This document shows positions 1 to 5,996 of a stretch of DNA of 25,440 nt, piece by piece. Position 1 is the stretch's first letter. Each line of letters starts with the position of its first letter. Position numbers and translations under genes: made by a program. This DNA comes from DASZPL01 sp035550315 (GTDB lineage Bacteria; Actinomycetota; Actinomycetes; JAFAQI01). The DNA is taken from contig DASZPL010000167.1 in the NCBI GenBank assembly GCA_035550315.1, positions 1 to 25,440 of the forward strand. Reading direction: 5' to 3'. Below the pieces are notes generated by a model, which did not search any database, was not told the DNA's origin, and saw only the letters and a list, made by a program, of their open reading frames with translations.

Positions 1-122
1 CCGACGTCGTCCAGGACGATCAGCAGGACGTTCGGTGTGCCGGGGGCCGGGCGCGGCGGCTCCGGCCACCACGGCGTGGACTCTTCGACGTACCGACCGA
101 CCACCCCGCCAAACTCCGTCAT
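1..122 (-). CDS. Type I (formylglycine) sulfatase, N-terminal fragment cut by window edge
   Basis: Reading leftwards from an ATG at 122 gives 40 codons without a stop, beginning MTEFGGVVGRYVEESTPWW and reaching PNVLLIVLDDVG at the window edge. The hydrophobic beta strand ending in Asp-Asp is the first Ca2+-binding motif of type I sulfatases, and the ESTPWWPEPP lead-in is common in actinobacterial arylsulfatases of about 750-800 residues. The catalytic Cys (C-x-P-x-R) would lie outside the window. There is no convincing Shine-Dalgarno sequence. A TAGTGT box (minus strand, 136-131) lies 8 nt before the ATG, so a leaderless mRNA is possible. The gene is divergent from the transporter at 192. Family assignment is strong for such a short piece; the substrate is unknown. 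Confidence 0.82.
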   Translation of the reverse strand, partial: MTEFGGVVGRYVEESTPWWPEPPRPAPGTPNVLLIVLDDV

Positions 123-191
123 GAAGCGGCACACTAGGCGAGCCCCGAGCCATCCGCATGTGCGGTCGCCCGAGTGGCGCGGAGGTCGCAG

Positions 192-1100
192 ATGCCGGGA
201 CTGCCGGTGGTGTTCGCGGCAATCGCGGCTGTGCTTCTCGGCATCGGCGCGGTCGTCCAGCATCGGGCGGCCAGCCGCACCGGCACTGGCGAAGGCCGGT
301 TCGATATCGCGCTGCTGCTTCGGCTGTTCCGGCAGCCGCTGTGGCTGACCGGCTTCGGCATGACGCTCGCGCACTTCTCGTTGCAGGCGACCGCGCTGGC
401 GAAGGGCCGGCTGGTGGTAGTCGAGCCGATCCTGTCGACTGGCCTGTTGATCGCGTTGCCGCTCGCCGCGGCCGTCGGTCGTGGCCGGATGCGACGGCTC
501 GACTGGATCGCCGCGGTGGCCGCGGCGGGTGGGATCGCGGCGTTCCTCGTGCTGGCCAACCCGGCGACCGGGCACTCCAGGGTCGGTATCGAGCGCCTCG
601 CCGAGGTGGTGCTCTCGCTCGAGGTCGTAGCGGTGGTCGTCGTCGCGGTGAGCGTGCGCTGGGTCGGCCGGATGCTGCCGCTCGCCTTCGGCGCCGCGGC
701 GGGCGTGATGGCCTCGGCGACCGATGCCTCGACGAAGACGGTCGCCGACCTCGCCGGCAGTCACCACTTCGGGGTGTTCGGCGACCCGCGGATCTATCTG
801 CTCGCCGTCGCCGGCCTCACCGCGTTCACCGTGCAGCAGAACGCCTACGGCAACGGCGGCCTCGCCGGGTCGCTGCCGGCCCTTGCCGTGCTCCAACCCG
901 CGACCGGCGTCGCCCTCGGAGTGCTGTTGTACGGCGAGAACGTGAACGCCGGCGCCGGTCATCTCGCCGGCGAGGTGATTGCGGCCGTGGTCGCCTTAAC
1001 CGGCATCGTGACGCTGGCACGCTCCCCACTTGCGCAGCTGATGCACCCGGGGCGAGCCCGCTCCGCGCCACTGTTGGTCGAGACCGGCGCGAAGCGTTAG
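192..1100 (+). CDS. DMT-superfamily (EamA-like) membrane transporter
   Basis: The protein has 302 residues and about nine or ten hydrophobic helices with short polar loops, the layout of drug/metabolite transporter (DMT) family permeases. Characteristic features are the repeated architecture, the early AKGRLVVVEP segment and the late helix pair around GVLLYGEN. I chose the ATG at 192 because GGAGG at 181-185 lies 6 nt before it; a GTG at 174 would add six residues but has no ribosome binding site. The substrate is unknown. It is divergent from the partial sulfatase, so exporting a reaction product is a possible but unproven role. The gene ends 155 bp before the next one. Confidence 0.75.
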   Translation: MPGLPVVFAAIAAVLLGIGAVVQHRAASRTGTGEGRFDIALLLRLFRQPLWLTGFGMTLAHFSLQATALAKGRLVVVEPILSTGLLIALPLAAAVGRGRMRRLDWIAAVAAAGGIAAFLVLANPATGHSRVGIERLAEVVLSLEVVAVVVVAVSVRWVGRMLPLAFGAAAGVMASATDASTKTVADLAGSHHFGVFGDPRIYLLAVAGLTAFTVQQNAYGNGGLAGSLPALAVLQPATGVALGVLLYGENVNAGAGHLAGEVIAAVVALTGIVTLARSPLAQLMHPGRARSAPLLVETGAKR

Positions 1101-1123
1101 CCCTCGCTCGATCGCGCTCCGCG

Positions 1124-1137
1124 TGCCCGATCGGGCA
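1124..1137. repeat. 14-bp perfect palindrome, possible operator
   Basis: TGCCCGATCGGGCA is fully self-complementary and lies in the 155-bp gap between the transporter and the Trp-repeat gene. It has no loop and no T-tract, so it is a poor terminator candidate. It could be a protein-binding site for the downstream gene pair. The function is not shown. Confidence 0.35.
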
Positions 1138-1255
1138 GTTCCGGTGCCCGAAAGGCTGACCCTCCCGGACTTCCGAGCGGCCCATCAACCAGACAAAGTG
1201 AGTGAACGGAGTCCAGGTCGCCGTGTCACAGTGCTTTGAGCCGAAGGAAACCCCG

Positions 1256-1993
1256 ATGACGGAAGAAGTGGATGTCGACCCGGCTGGTTCGGCGGATTAC
1301 GAGCCCGCGGACGTCGGGCAGTTGGGGTGGGTGACTGAGCCGCAGCGGGCCCAGCTCGAGGCATTTGCGGGCAGCAACTGGGTCGCGTGGCTTTCGGAGG
1401 AGCTCGACCGGCGACGGTGGGACTGGCGTTCAGCGACGGCCGACGATCTTTCGGCGTGGCTCGACGAGCAACTTCCGACGATGCTCGCCGGCAATGACGA
1501 GCTGAGTTGGTTGTCGGAAAGCCAGGTGGCGCAGGTTGATGCGCTCGCGACTAAGCGCGGTGATCCGCACGAATGGCTGGTTGCGGCGCTCGACGGTTGG
1601 TGGCCGCAGTGGCGTGAGGCAAGTGTGGACGCACGAGTGCAGGGTCTCGATCAGCTGCTGCCGTCGCTGGTGCCGGTCCAGGAGCTTGGCTGGGTGAGCC
1701 CCGATCAGCAGGCCTGGATCGCGTCGGTCGTGCCGGGCGACTGGCGGGCCTGGCTGACTGCTCAGCTCGACTCGGCGTGGCCAGATTGGGCGCAGGCGAC
1801 GCCAGACGTCCTGCAGCCATGGCTCGGCCAGGCGCTGCCGAGCCTGTTGGCGGCGCCGCCCGAGGCCGCCACAGCGTCGAACGAGGCGCGACCTCCGCAG
1901 GTGCCTGTCTCGGGCGATCAGTCAACTCAATTACCGAAGAGCACTCAAGACTTCGTTCAGAAAATCGACGAGATCATGTCAACCTTCGAGTAG
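1256..1993 (+). CDS. Protein with three tandem Trp-rich repeats, unknown function
   Basis: The 245-residue protein is built from three degenerate repeats of about 60 residues (22-81, 82-142, 143-199). Each has the pattern (E/Q)L(G/S)W(V/L) ... W..WL...LD..W..W ... D....(W/G)L.Q.LPSL, with Trp at fixed places (W25/W85/W146 start the units). The N-terminus is acidic. The tail (200-245) is polar and ends in a short helical stretch. There is no signal peptide or membrane helix, so it is likely cytoplasmic. The ATG at 1256 is preceded by GAAGGAAA at 1243-1250; an upstream in-frame GTG at 1202 lacks such a site. The next gene starts 21 bp downstream, so the two are probably co-transcribed. I do not recognise the family. 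The 3' end is lower in GC than the flanks. Confidence 0.7.
   Translation: MTEEVDVDPAGSADYEPADVGQLGWVTEPQRAQLEAFAGSNWVAWLSEELDRRRWDWRSATADDLSAWLDEQLPTMLAGNDELSWLSESQVAQVDALATKRGDPHEWLVAALDGWWPQWREASVDARVQGLDQLLPSLVPVQELGWVSPDQQAWIASVVPGDWRAWLTAQLDSAWPDWAQATPDVLQPWLGQALPSLLAAPPEAATASNEARPPQVPVSGDQSTQLPKSTQDFVQKIDEIMSTFE
1319..1852 (+). repeat. Three protein-level tandem repeats of about 60 codons
   Basis: Codons 22-199 of the gene above encode three units aligned by LGWV / LSWL / LGWV at their starts and LPTML / LPSLV / LPSLL at their ends. The DNA units are too diverged to be a recent duplication, so the repeat is structural and probably old. A predicted unit has two or three amphipathic helices bearing conserved Trp. 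Confidence 0.7.
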
Positions 1994-2014
1994 CCAGGGC
2001 GGTAGCGCATACCT

Positions 2015-2668
2015 ATGTCCACGCCTGATCTAGCGGTCGTTGAAGCCAAGCTCAATGCGGCATACGAAAAATTTGGCATGCTGTGGCAGCAACCAAGGCG
2101 CGACATTAATTGGGCTCGGCAGAGACTTTCGAACGAAACCCTGTCCTATGCAGAGATCACCAGGCTACACGATGAGGTGAGAGACTCGGTGCTGAAACTG
2201 CAAGGATATACCGCCGGTATCGCGAGTGTTTTGAGGATTGTCGGGTTCACTGGCTTCGAAACATGCGATGCCGCTAATCGATTGAGAAGTTTCGCATCCC
2301 TGATTGACCGCGAAATTGCGGAAGCAGCCCCTGTGGTTGCGGCACTGGCATCGCAAATTACGACGTGGTCTCCGGCCGCTCCCCGCGCCGCGGCCGCCGC
2401 GTCAACGCTGACCTCGACGTCGCCGCCAACTCAGCCGGTGACGCCGGCCTCGCCAGCACCGGTGCCGTCCTCGTCGGATCCCGAACCAACACCGGCTTGG
2501 CTCCGGGTCACCGACCGAACGGTTCCGTGGACGAGGGCGCCGCGCCAGCCCGGAGTCACCACAACGACGACAACCACGACGACCAGTTCTGCCAATACCG
2601 GGCAGGGGCAGCCGAACATGAGCGACGAAGAGCCTGAGGACGGCAACGACCAGAACCCACCCGGGTGA
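2015..2668 (+). CDS. Helical-domain protein with Pro/Thr-rich acidic tail, unknown function
   Basis: The protein has 217 residues. Residues 1-115 look like a compact all-helical domain (for example ITRLHDEVRDSVLKLQ). Residues 116-200 are low-complexity Ala/Pro/Thr/Ser, including nine consecutive Thr (182-190), and the last 17 residues are acidic (SDEEPEDGND). No signal peptide or transmembrane helix is apparent. The ATG at 2015 follows the Trp-repeat gene by 21 bp, which suggests one transcript. The first 300 bp carry many A/T-ending codons and are clearly lower in GC than the neighbours, which suggests acquisition from elsewhere. I do not recognise the family. The gene converges with the minus-strand gene ending at 2675, with only 6 bp between them. 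Confidence 0.62.
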   Translation: MSTPDLAVVEAKLNAAYEKFGMLWQQPRRDINWARQRLSNETLSYAEITRLHDEVRDSVLKLQGYTAGIASVLRIVGFTGFETCDAANRLRSFASLIDREIAEAAPVVAALASQITTWSPAAPRAAAAASTLTSTSPPTQPVTPASPAPVPSSSDPEPTPAWLRVTDRTVPWTRAPRQPGVTTTTTTTTTSSANTGQGQPNMSDEEPEDGNDQNPPG

Positions 2669-2674
2669 GACTGG

Positions 2675-3154
2675 TTACGGCTCGGCGATGCGGTCGAGCC
2701 GAGCGGTGAACAGTGTGTGGTAGCTCCACAGCAGTGACTCGCCGTCCCGCCAGCGGCGTACTTCGACGCCCGGCAGGTCGCGCGGTCGCAGCACGAGGGC
2801 GCCGTCCTCGAAGCTTGCGGCTACGACGATCGGCGTCGTGAGGTCGGCGGCCATGACGTCGTTCACGCCGTTGTCGAAGGTCCCGTCGGCGTACATGTCG
2901 TGGATGATCCGCCCGCCGGTGATGACGACCCGGTTTGCGGCCTGCTCGATTCGCTCGACGTGACCTCGGATCGGGTGCTCGGCCGGCAACGGCGCGTCGT
3001 CCTGCCACGCGTCGACGACCCGCCAGGTCCCACGCAGGTCGGGGGCTCCGCCAACCAGCGGCTCGTCGCAGCCGCCGAGAATCGGCGGCGGCATCTCGTC
3101 GCCATAGCCGCCGGGCGGGGTGTGAGCCGTCGGGATCTCGGTGGCCGTGGTCAC
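2675..3154 (-). CDS. Lipocalin-like small beta-barrel protein
   Basis: The protein has 159 residues when started at the GTG at 3154, whose GTGA overlaps the TGA of the upstream DUF1330 gene; a start at 3184 is also open. After a Pro/Gly-rich N-terminus, residues 40-47 (LRGTWRVV) resemble the G-x-W signature at the first strand of lipocalin/calycin barrels. Alternating hydrophobic strands follow to the C-terminus. A role in binding a small hydrophobic compound is an inference from fold resemblance only. Translational coupling to a DUF1330 protein and the shared TetR-type operator place it in the dehalogenase module. Confidence 0.6.
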   Translation of the reverse strand: MTTATEIPTAHTPPGGYGDEMPPPILGGCDEPLVGGAPDLRGTWRVVDAWQDDAPLPAEHPIRGHVERIEQAANRVVITGGRIIHDMYADGTFDNGVNDVMAADLTTPIVVAASFEDGALVLRPRDLPGVEVRRWRDGESLLWSYHTLFTARLDRIAEP

Positions 3155-3543
3155 TCGCTCGCCTCGGTCATCACCAGGAGCCATTGGCTGTCGAGCCCGG
3201 CGTCGCGTTGCTTGCCAATCGTGTTCGCAATCTCTGGGTCGCCGGCGAGCTCGAGAAACGTGCGGCGTGACGGGTAGCGCATGATCGACACGAAGTCGAA
3301 GCCTTCACCGCCCTCGCCGATCAGCTGGGACGCGACGTTGCCGGCGAACACGAACTCGCCGCCTCGAGACTCCACGAACTCCCGCATTGGCCGGGCGTAG
3401 CGCATCATCGCTTCCTCGCCGGTCATCCCGTCCGCGCCGTCGGCCGTCGGCTTGTAGCGCAGCAGGTTCATCATCACGATCGGTTCGTCCTGCGGTGCTG
3501 CGAGAAACTCCGCAAGCTGCTCCTCGGTCGGCCAACTACTCAT
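3151..3543 (-). CDS. DUF1330 family protein (dimeric alpha/beta-barrel fold)
   Basis: The 130-residue protein has the DUF1330/EthD-like pattern: IVMMNLLRYKP in the first strand, a central GEFVFAG strand, then FDFVSIMRYPSRRTFLELAGD and a final strand. The family adopts a ferredoxin-like dimeric alpha/beta barrel and often accompanies degradation genes, but its chemistry is largely unknown. The ATG at 3543 overlaps the stop of a tiny upstream ORF as ATGA, and the gene's own stop overlaps the next start as GTGA. It is expressed from a strong-looking TTGACA/TAAGGT promoter covered by a TGACA-N7-TGTCA operator. Confidence 0.82.
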   Translation of the reverse strand: MSSWPTEEQLAEFLAAPQDEPIVMMNLLRYKPTADGADGMTGEEAMMRYARPMREFVESRGGEFVFAGNVASQLIGEGGEGFDFVSIMRYPSRRTFLELAGDPEIANTIGKQRDAGLDSQWLLVMTEASE

Positions 3544-3563
3544 CGAGACCTACTCATCGAGAC
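3536..3563 (-). repeat. Perfect 14-bp tandem duplication spanning the DUF1330 start codon
   Basis: CTACTCATCGAGAC occurs twice head-to-tail (3536-3549 and 3550-3563, plus strand). The duplication copies the start region, so on the minus strand a second ATG (3557) lies 14 nt upstream of the true start. The good ribosome binding site (GGGAGGG, 3569-3563) now serves the outer ATG. Confidence 0.85.
3540..3557 (-). CDS. 5-codon upstream ORF (MSRSR) coupled to DUF1330 gene
   Basis: The outer ATG at 3557 is 5 nt after GGGAGGG and encodes MSRSR followed by TGA. That TGA overlaps the DUF1330 ATG as ATGA (3543-3540). Ribosomes ending the mini-ORF could re-initiate on the main gene. This arrangement is a direct result of the 14-bp duplication; whether it is translated is inferred. 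Confidence 0.5.
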   Translation of the reverse strand: MSRSR

Positions 3564-3577
3564 CCTCCCATCAAGGC

Positions 3578-3606
3578 ACCTTAAAAAGTGACATGAACGC
3601 TGTCAA
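3578..3606 (-). promoter_or_regulatory. Promoter of the DUF1330/lipocalin-like operon
   Basis: On the minus strand the region reads TTGACA, a 17-nt spacer, then TAAGGT: a consensus -35 at 3606-3601 and a TANNNT -10 at 3583-3578. Predicted transcription start is near 3571, giving a 5' leader of about 28 nt. The operator at 3589-3605 overlaps the -35 and most of the spacer, consistent with repression. Confidence 0.7.
3589..3605. promoter_or_regulatory. Predicted TetR operator 1 (TGACA-N7-TGTCA)
   Basis: TGACATGAACGCTGTCA is an inverted repeat with 5-bp arms and 17-bp total length. The same length and outer arms occur at 4265-4281 on the other side of the TetR gene. The position, between the divergent DUF1330 and TetR genes and over the minus-strand -35, is typical of a TetR autoregulatory/target site. 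Confidence 0.65.
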
Positions 3607-3650
3607 TTAGTGGCCTAGATGAGCCATCGCGGCCGCGTTTTGCCGCTACC

Positions 3651-4259
3651 GTGGCAGGTGTGACAGCGCAGCCGACGGAGCTCGATGGCCGGCGTGCCCG
3701 CCGCGGCCGCAACCGCGAGGCGGTCGTCGACGCGCTGCTGGAGTTGTTCCGCGAGGGTGACCTCAATCCGTCGGTCGCCGCGGTCGCTGAGCGCTCCGGC
3801 GTGTCGCTGCGCTCGGTGTTCCGCTACTTCAACGACCTCGACGAGATGGGCCGGATTGCGATCGCCCGGCACTTCAACACGGTCCGGCATCTGTTCGAGC
3901 TGCCGAACGCGGGCGAGGGCACTCGCGCGGAGCGGATCGAGGCGCTGGTGCAGCAGCGGATCGCGGCACACGAGGGCGTTGCTCCGGTGATTCGCGCGAC
4001 GTTGATCCGGGCGCCGTTCCAGCCGGTGATCGCCGAGGCGGTCCGCAATCGACGCGCCTTCCTCCGACGCCAGGTCGACCGCCAGTTCGCGACCGAGCTG
4101 AAGAAGCTGAGTACGACGGAGCGGTTCTCGGTCGCGGCGGCGATCGACGCGCTGACGTCGTTCGAGACGTTGGAGCTGTTGCGGACCGACCGCGCCATGT
4201 CGGCCGGCAAGGCGGCCGCGGTGCTGCGCGACTCGATCGATCGGTTGCTGCCTAGCTGA
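3651..4259 (+). CDS. TetR/AcrR family transcriptional regulator
   Basis: The 202-residue protein has an N-terminal helix-turn-helix (about residues 20-65: AVVDALLELF, SVAAVAERSGVSLRSVFRYFNDLDEM), the TetR signature with the recognition helix VSLRSVFRYF. A helical ligand-binding/dimerisation domain follows. It begins at GTG 3651, or at an in-frame GTG at 3660, which lies 7 nt after a TACCGT box and would be leaderless. Matched palindromes flank the gene at 3589 and 4265, so it probably represses both the DUF1330 operon and the haloalkane dehalogenase and is released by a substrate-like ligand. That regulatory assignment is inferred from sites and position. Confidence 0.88.
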   Translation: MAGVTAQPTELDGRRARRGRNREAVVDALLELFREGDLNPSVAAVAERSGVSLRSVFRYFNDLDEMGRIAIARHFNTVRHLFELPNAGEGTRAERIEALVQQRIAAHEGVAPVIRATLIRAPFQPVIAEAVRNRRAFLRRQVDRQFATELKKLSTTERFSVAAAIDALTSFETLELLRTDRAMSAGKAAAVLRDSIDRLLPS

Positions 4260-4263
4260 AGTA

Positions 4264-4293
4264 TTGACACTCGAAGTGTCAGGAATCTACGGT
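4264..4293 (+). promoter_or_regulatory. Leaderless dehalogenase promoter with overlapping TetR operator 2
   Basis: TTGACA (4264-4269), an 18-nt spacer and TACGGT (4288-4293) form a promoter. The -10 ends 7 nt before the ATG at 4301, so transcription should start at or beside the start codon and give a leaderless mRNA. The perfect palindrome TGACACT-CGA-AGTGTCA (4265-4281) overlaps the -35, matching the length and outer arms of the site at 3589-3605. A bound TetR dimer here would block RNA polymerase. Confidence 0.72.
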
Positions 4294-4300
4294 GGTTTTC

Positions 4301-5212
4301 ATGAAGGTCCTTCGCACCCCGGATGAGCGGTTTGCCGACCTGCCGGACTTCCCGTTCGACCCGCACTACGCCGAGGTCGCCGACGGTGACGGTGGCCGAT
4401 TGCGGATGCACTATCTCGACGAGGGCCCGCGCGACGGCGACGTCGTCGTACTGATGCACGGCGAGCCGTCATGGAGTTTCCTCTACCGCAAGATGATCCC
4501 CGTGCTGACCGGCCGCGGCTTCCGCTGCATCGCGCCGGACCTGGTCGGGTTCGGCCGTTCGGACAAGCCCACCGAGCGCGCCGACTACAGCTACGCCCGG
4601 CACGTCGCCTGGATTCGCGAGCTGCTGGTCGACCAGCTCGACCTCACCGGCGTGACCTTCTTCGGGCAGGACTGGGGCGGCCTGATCGGGCTGCGGGTGG
4701 TCGCGGAGAATCCGGACCGGTTCGACCGGGTCGTGATCGGCAACACCGGGCTGCCGACCGGCGACAACCGGATCACCGAGGGCTTCCTGCGGTGGCAGAA
4801 GTTCTCGCAGGAGACGCCCGACTTCAACGTCGGCGTCATCGTCTCGATGGCGGTCGTCAACAAGCTCGACCCGGCGGTGCAGGAGGCCTACAACGCGCCG
4901 TTCCCGGACGACAGCTACAAGGCGGGCGCGCGGGTCTTTCCGATGCTGGTCCCCACGTCACCCGACGACCCGGCGTCGGAAGCCAACCGGGCGGCGTGGA
5001 AGGTGTTCGAGAGCTGGGACAAGCCGCTGCTGACGGCGTTCAGCGACAGTGACCCTGTGACGGTCGGTGGCGACCGGGTGTTCCAGGAGAAGGTGCCGGG
5101 CGCGAAGGGTCGGCCCCACGTGACGATCGAGCAGGCCGGTCACTTCCTGCAGGAGGACAAGGGCCCGGAGATCGCCACGCTGATCGCGGACTTCATCGAC
5201 GCGACCCGCTGA
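4301..5212 (+). CDS. Haloalkane dehalogenase, HLD-I (DhlA-like) alpha/beta hydrolase
   Basis: The 303-residue protein is expected to cleave carbon-halogen bonds of haloalkanes hydrolytically, releasing halide and alcohol. The N-terminus (RTPDERF...FPFDPHY) and HGEPSWSFLYRKMIP closely match my memory of Xanthobacter DhlA. The nucleophile elbow GQDWGG gives Asp124 with halide-binding Trp125, the same numbering as DhlA. Asp251 (FSDSDPV) is the likely acid and His281 (AGHFLQED) the base. Cap residues include Trp165, a candidate second halide-binding Trp. The ATG at 4301 is preferred over GTG 4292 because the promoter implies a leaderless start. The 3' end overlaps the convergent gene by 20 bp. 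Substrate range cannot be read from sequence; related epoxide hydrolases are the main alternative, but the Trp after the nucleophile and E55 favour dehalogenase. Confidence 0.85.
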   Translation: MKVLRTPDERFADLPDFPFDPHYAEVADGDGGRLRMHYLDEGPRDGDVVVLMHGEPSWSFLYRKMIPVLTGRGFRCIAPDLVGFGRSDKPTERADYSYARHVAWIRELLVDQLDLTGVTFFGQDWGGLIGLRVVAENPDRFDRVVIGNTGLPTGDNRITEGFLRWQKFSQETPDFNVGVIVSMAVVNKLDPAVQEAYNAPFPDDSYKAGARVFPMLVPTSPDDPASEANRAAWKVFESWDKPLLTAFSDSDPVTVGGDRVFQEKVPGAKGRPHVTIEQAGHFLQEDKGPEIATLIADFIDATR

Positions 5213-5912
5213 TCGCTGCCGGCAGGTCGCCGAGCTGCGGCTTCAGCACCACGACGTAGCGCTCACCCGCGGCCGACTGCGCGGCGACCGCCGCGCGCAC
5301 CTCCTCGGCCGTCGTCGTGGGCAGCGCGTCCCATCGCGCCTCTGCCCAGGTGCGCTCGTCACCGATGATCACGCCCTCGACGTCGAACGTCGCCAGCCGC
5401 ACCGCGCCGGGCAGGTCGAGGTCCGGCATCGCGGGATCGGCGACGACCTGCAGCAACAGCAGGGTCTCGGCGTCAATGCCGGTCAGGTCCGCCGCGATGG
5501 TGTCGGCGCGCGGGAAGGTCGCCGCCACGATGGTGGACTTCATGCCGGCGTCCTTGTGGACGTGCAGCTCCTGGAAGTCCGGGCGGGCGTTCATCTCGGC
5601 GAGCGCGTTGCGATACGGATAACGCACGATCGCGACCCGGTCCCACTTCACGTCGTCTCCAGCGGGCTGGTCGACGACGATCGCCACGATCACCATGTCG
5701 GCGCCGACCGCGGCCAGCGGGCCCAGCGGGCTGTAGAGGTTGTCGGCCTCCCAGCCGGTCAGCGTGGACTCGCGGCCGTCGGCGTAGTCGGCGCGCTCGC
5801 GGTAGTGCATCAGGTTCAGCGCCCACATCGGCTCGTCGGCCGGCTGGTCCGGCCAGGTCGCGATGTAGGAGAAGTTGATGGTGCCGTATCGCGGGTGCAG
5901 AGGGTCGCTCAC
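5193..5912 (-). CDS. DUF1330-like two-domain protein
   Basis: The 239-residue protein has a first half with an alpha/beta-barrel pattern (MWALNLMHYRERADY; KWDRVAIVRYPYRNALAEMNARPDF). It parallels the DUF1330 protein at 3151-3543 (MMNLLRYKP; FDFVSIMRYPSRRTFLELAGD), so the two are probably paralogues. The second half (about 145-239) may be another ferredoxin-like unit with little conservation. The GTG start at 5912 has AGGGGG 5 nt upstream. Its last 20 bp overlap the 3' end of the dehalogenase. It lies 82 bp downstream of the sulfatase-DJ-1 gene and could be the final gene of that operon or separately expressed. Biochemical role unknown. Confidence 0.68.
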   Translation of the reverse strand: MSDPLHPRYGTINFSYIATWPDQPADEPMWALNLMHYRERADYADGRESTLTGWEADNLYSPLGPLAAVGADMVIVAIVVDQPAGDDVKWDRVAIVRYPYRNALAEMNARPDFQELHVHKDAGMKSTIVAATFPRADTIAADLTGIDAETLLLLQVVADPAMPDLDLPGAVRLATFDVEGVIIGDERTWAEARWDALPTTTAEEVRAAVAAQSAAGERYVVVLKPQLGDLPAAISGSRR

Positions 5913-5960
5913 TGGTGCCCCCTAATCGGGCGCACCCGTGCGGAGACGCAGATTTCATTG

Positions 5961-5996
5961 GAGCGAGCCACCTTCGCTTCGCTGCGGTCCTCGCTC
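5961..5996. terminator. Stem-loop between the sulfatase fusion and the DUF1330-like gene
   Basis: GAGCGAG (5961-5967) and CTCGCTC (5990-5996) are complementary across a 22-nt loop. The right arm overlaps the last two bases of the sulfatase fusion's stop codon. There is no T-run, so this is at best a weak or Rho-assisted terminator or processing site that could reduce expression of the downstream gene. Confidence 0.35.

Noticed and set aside
2558..2584. ACN-triplet run as a microsatellite or CRISPR-like repeat
   Set aside because: It simply encodes nine Thr with mixed codons inside a Pro/Thr tail and has no spacer structure.
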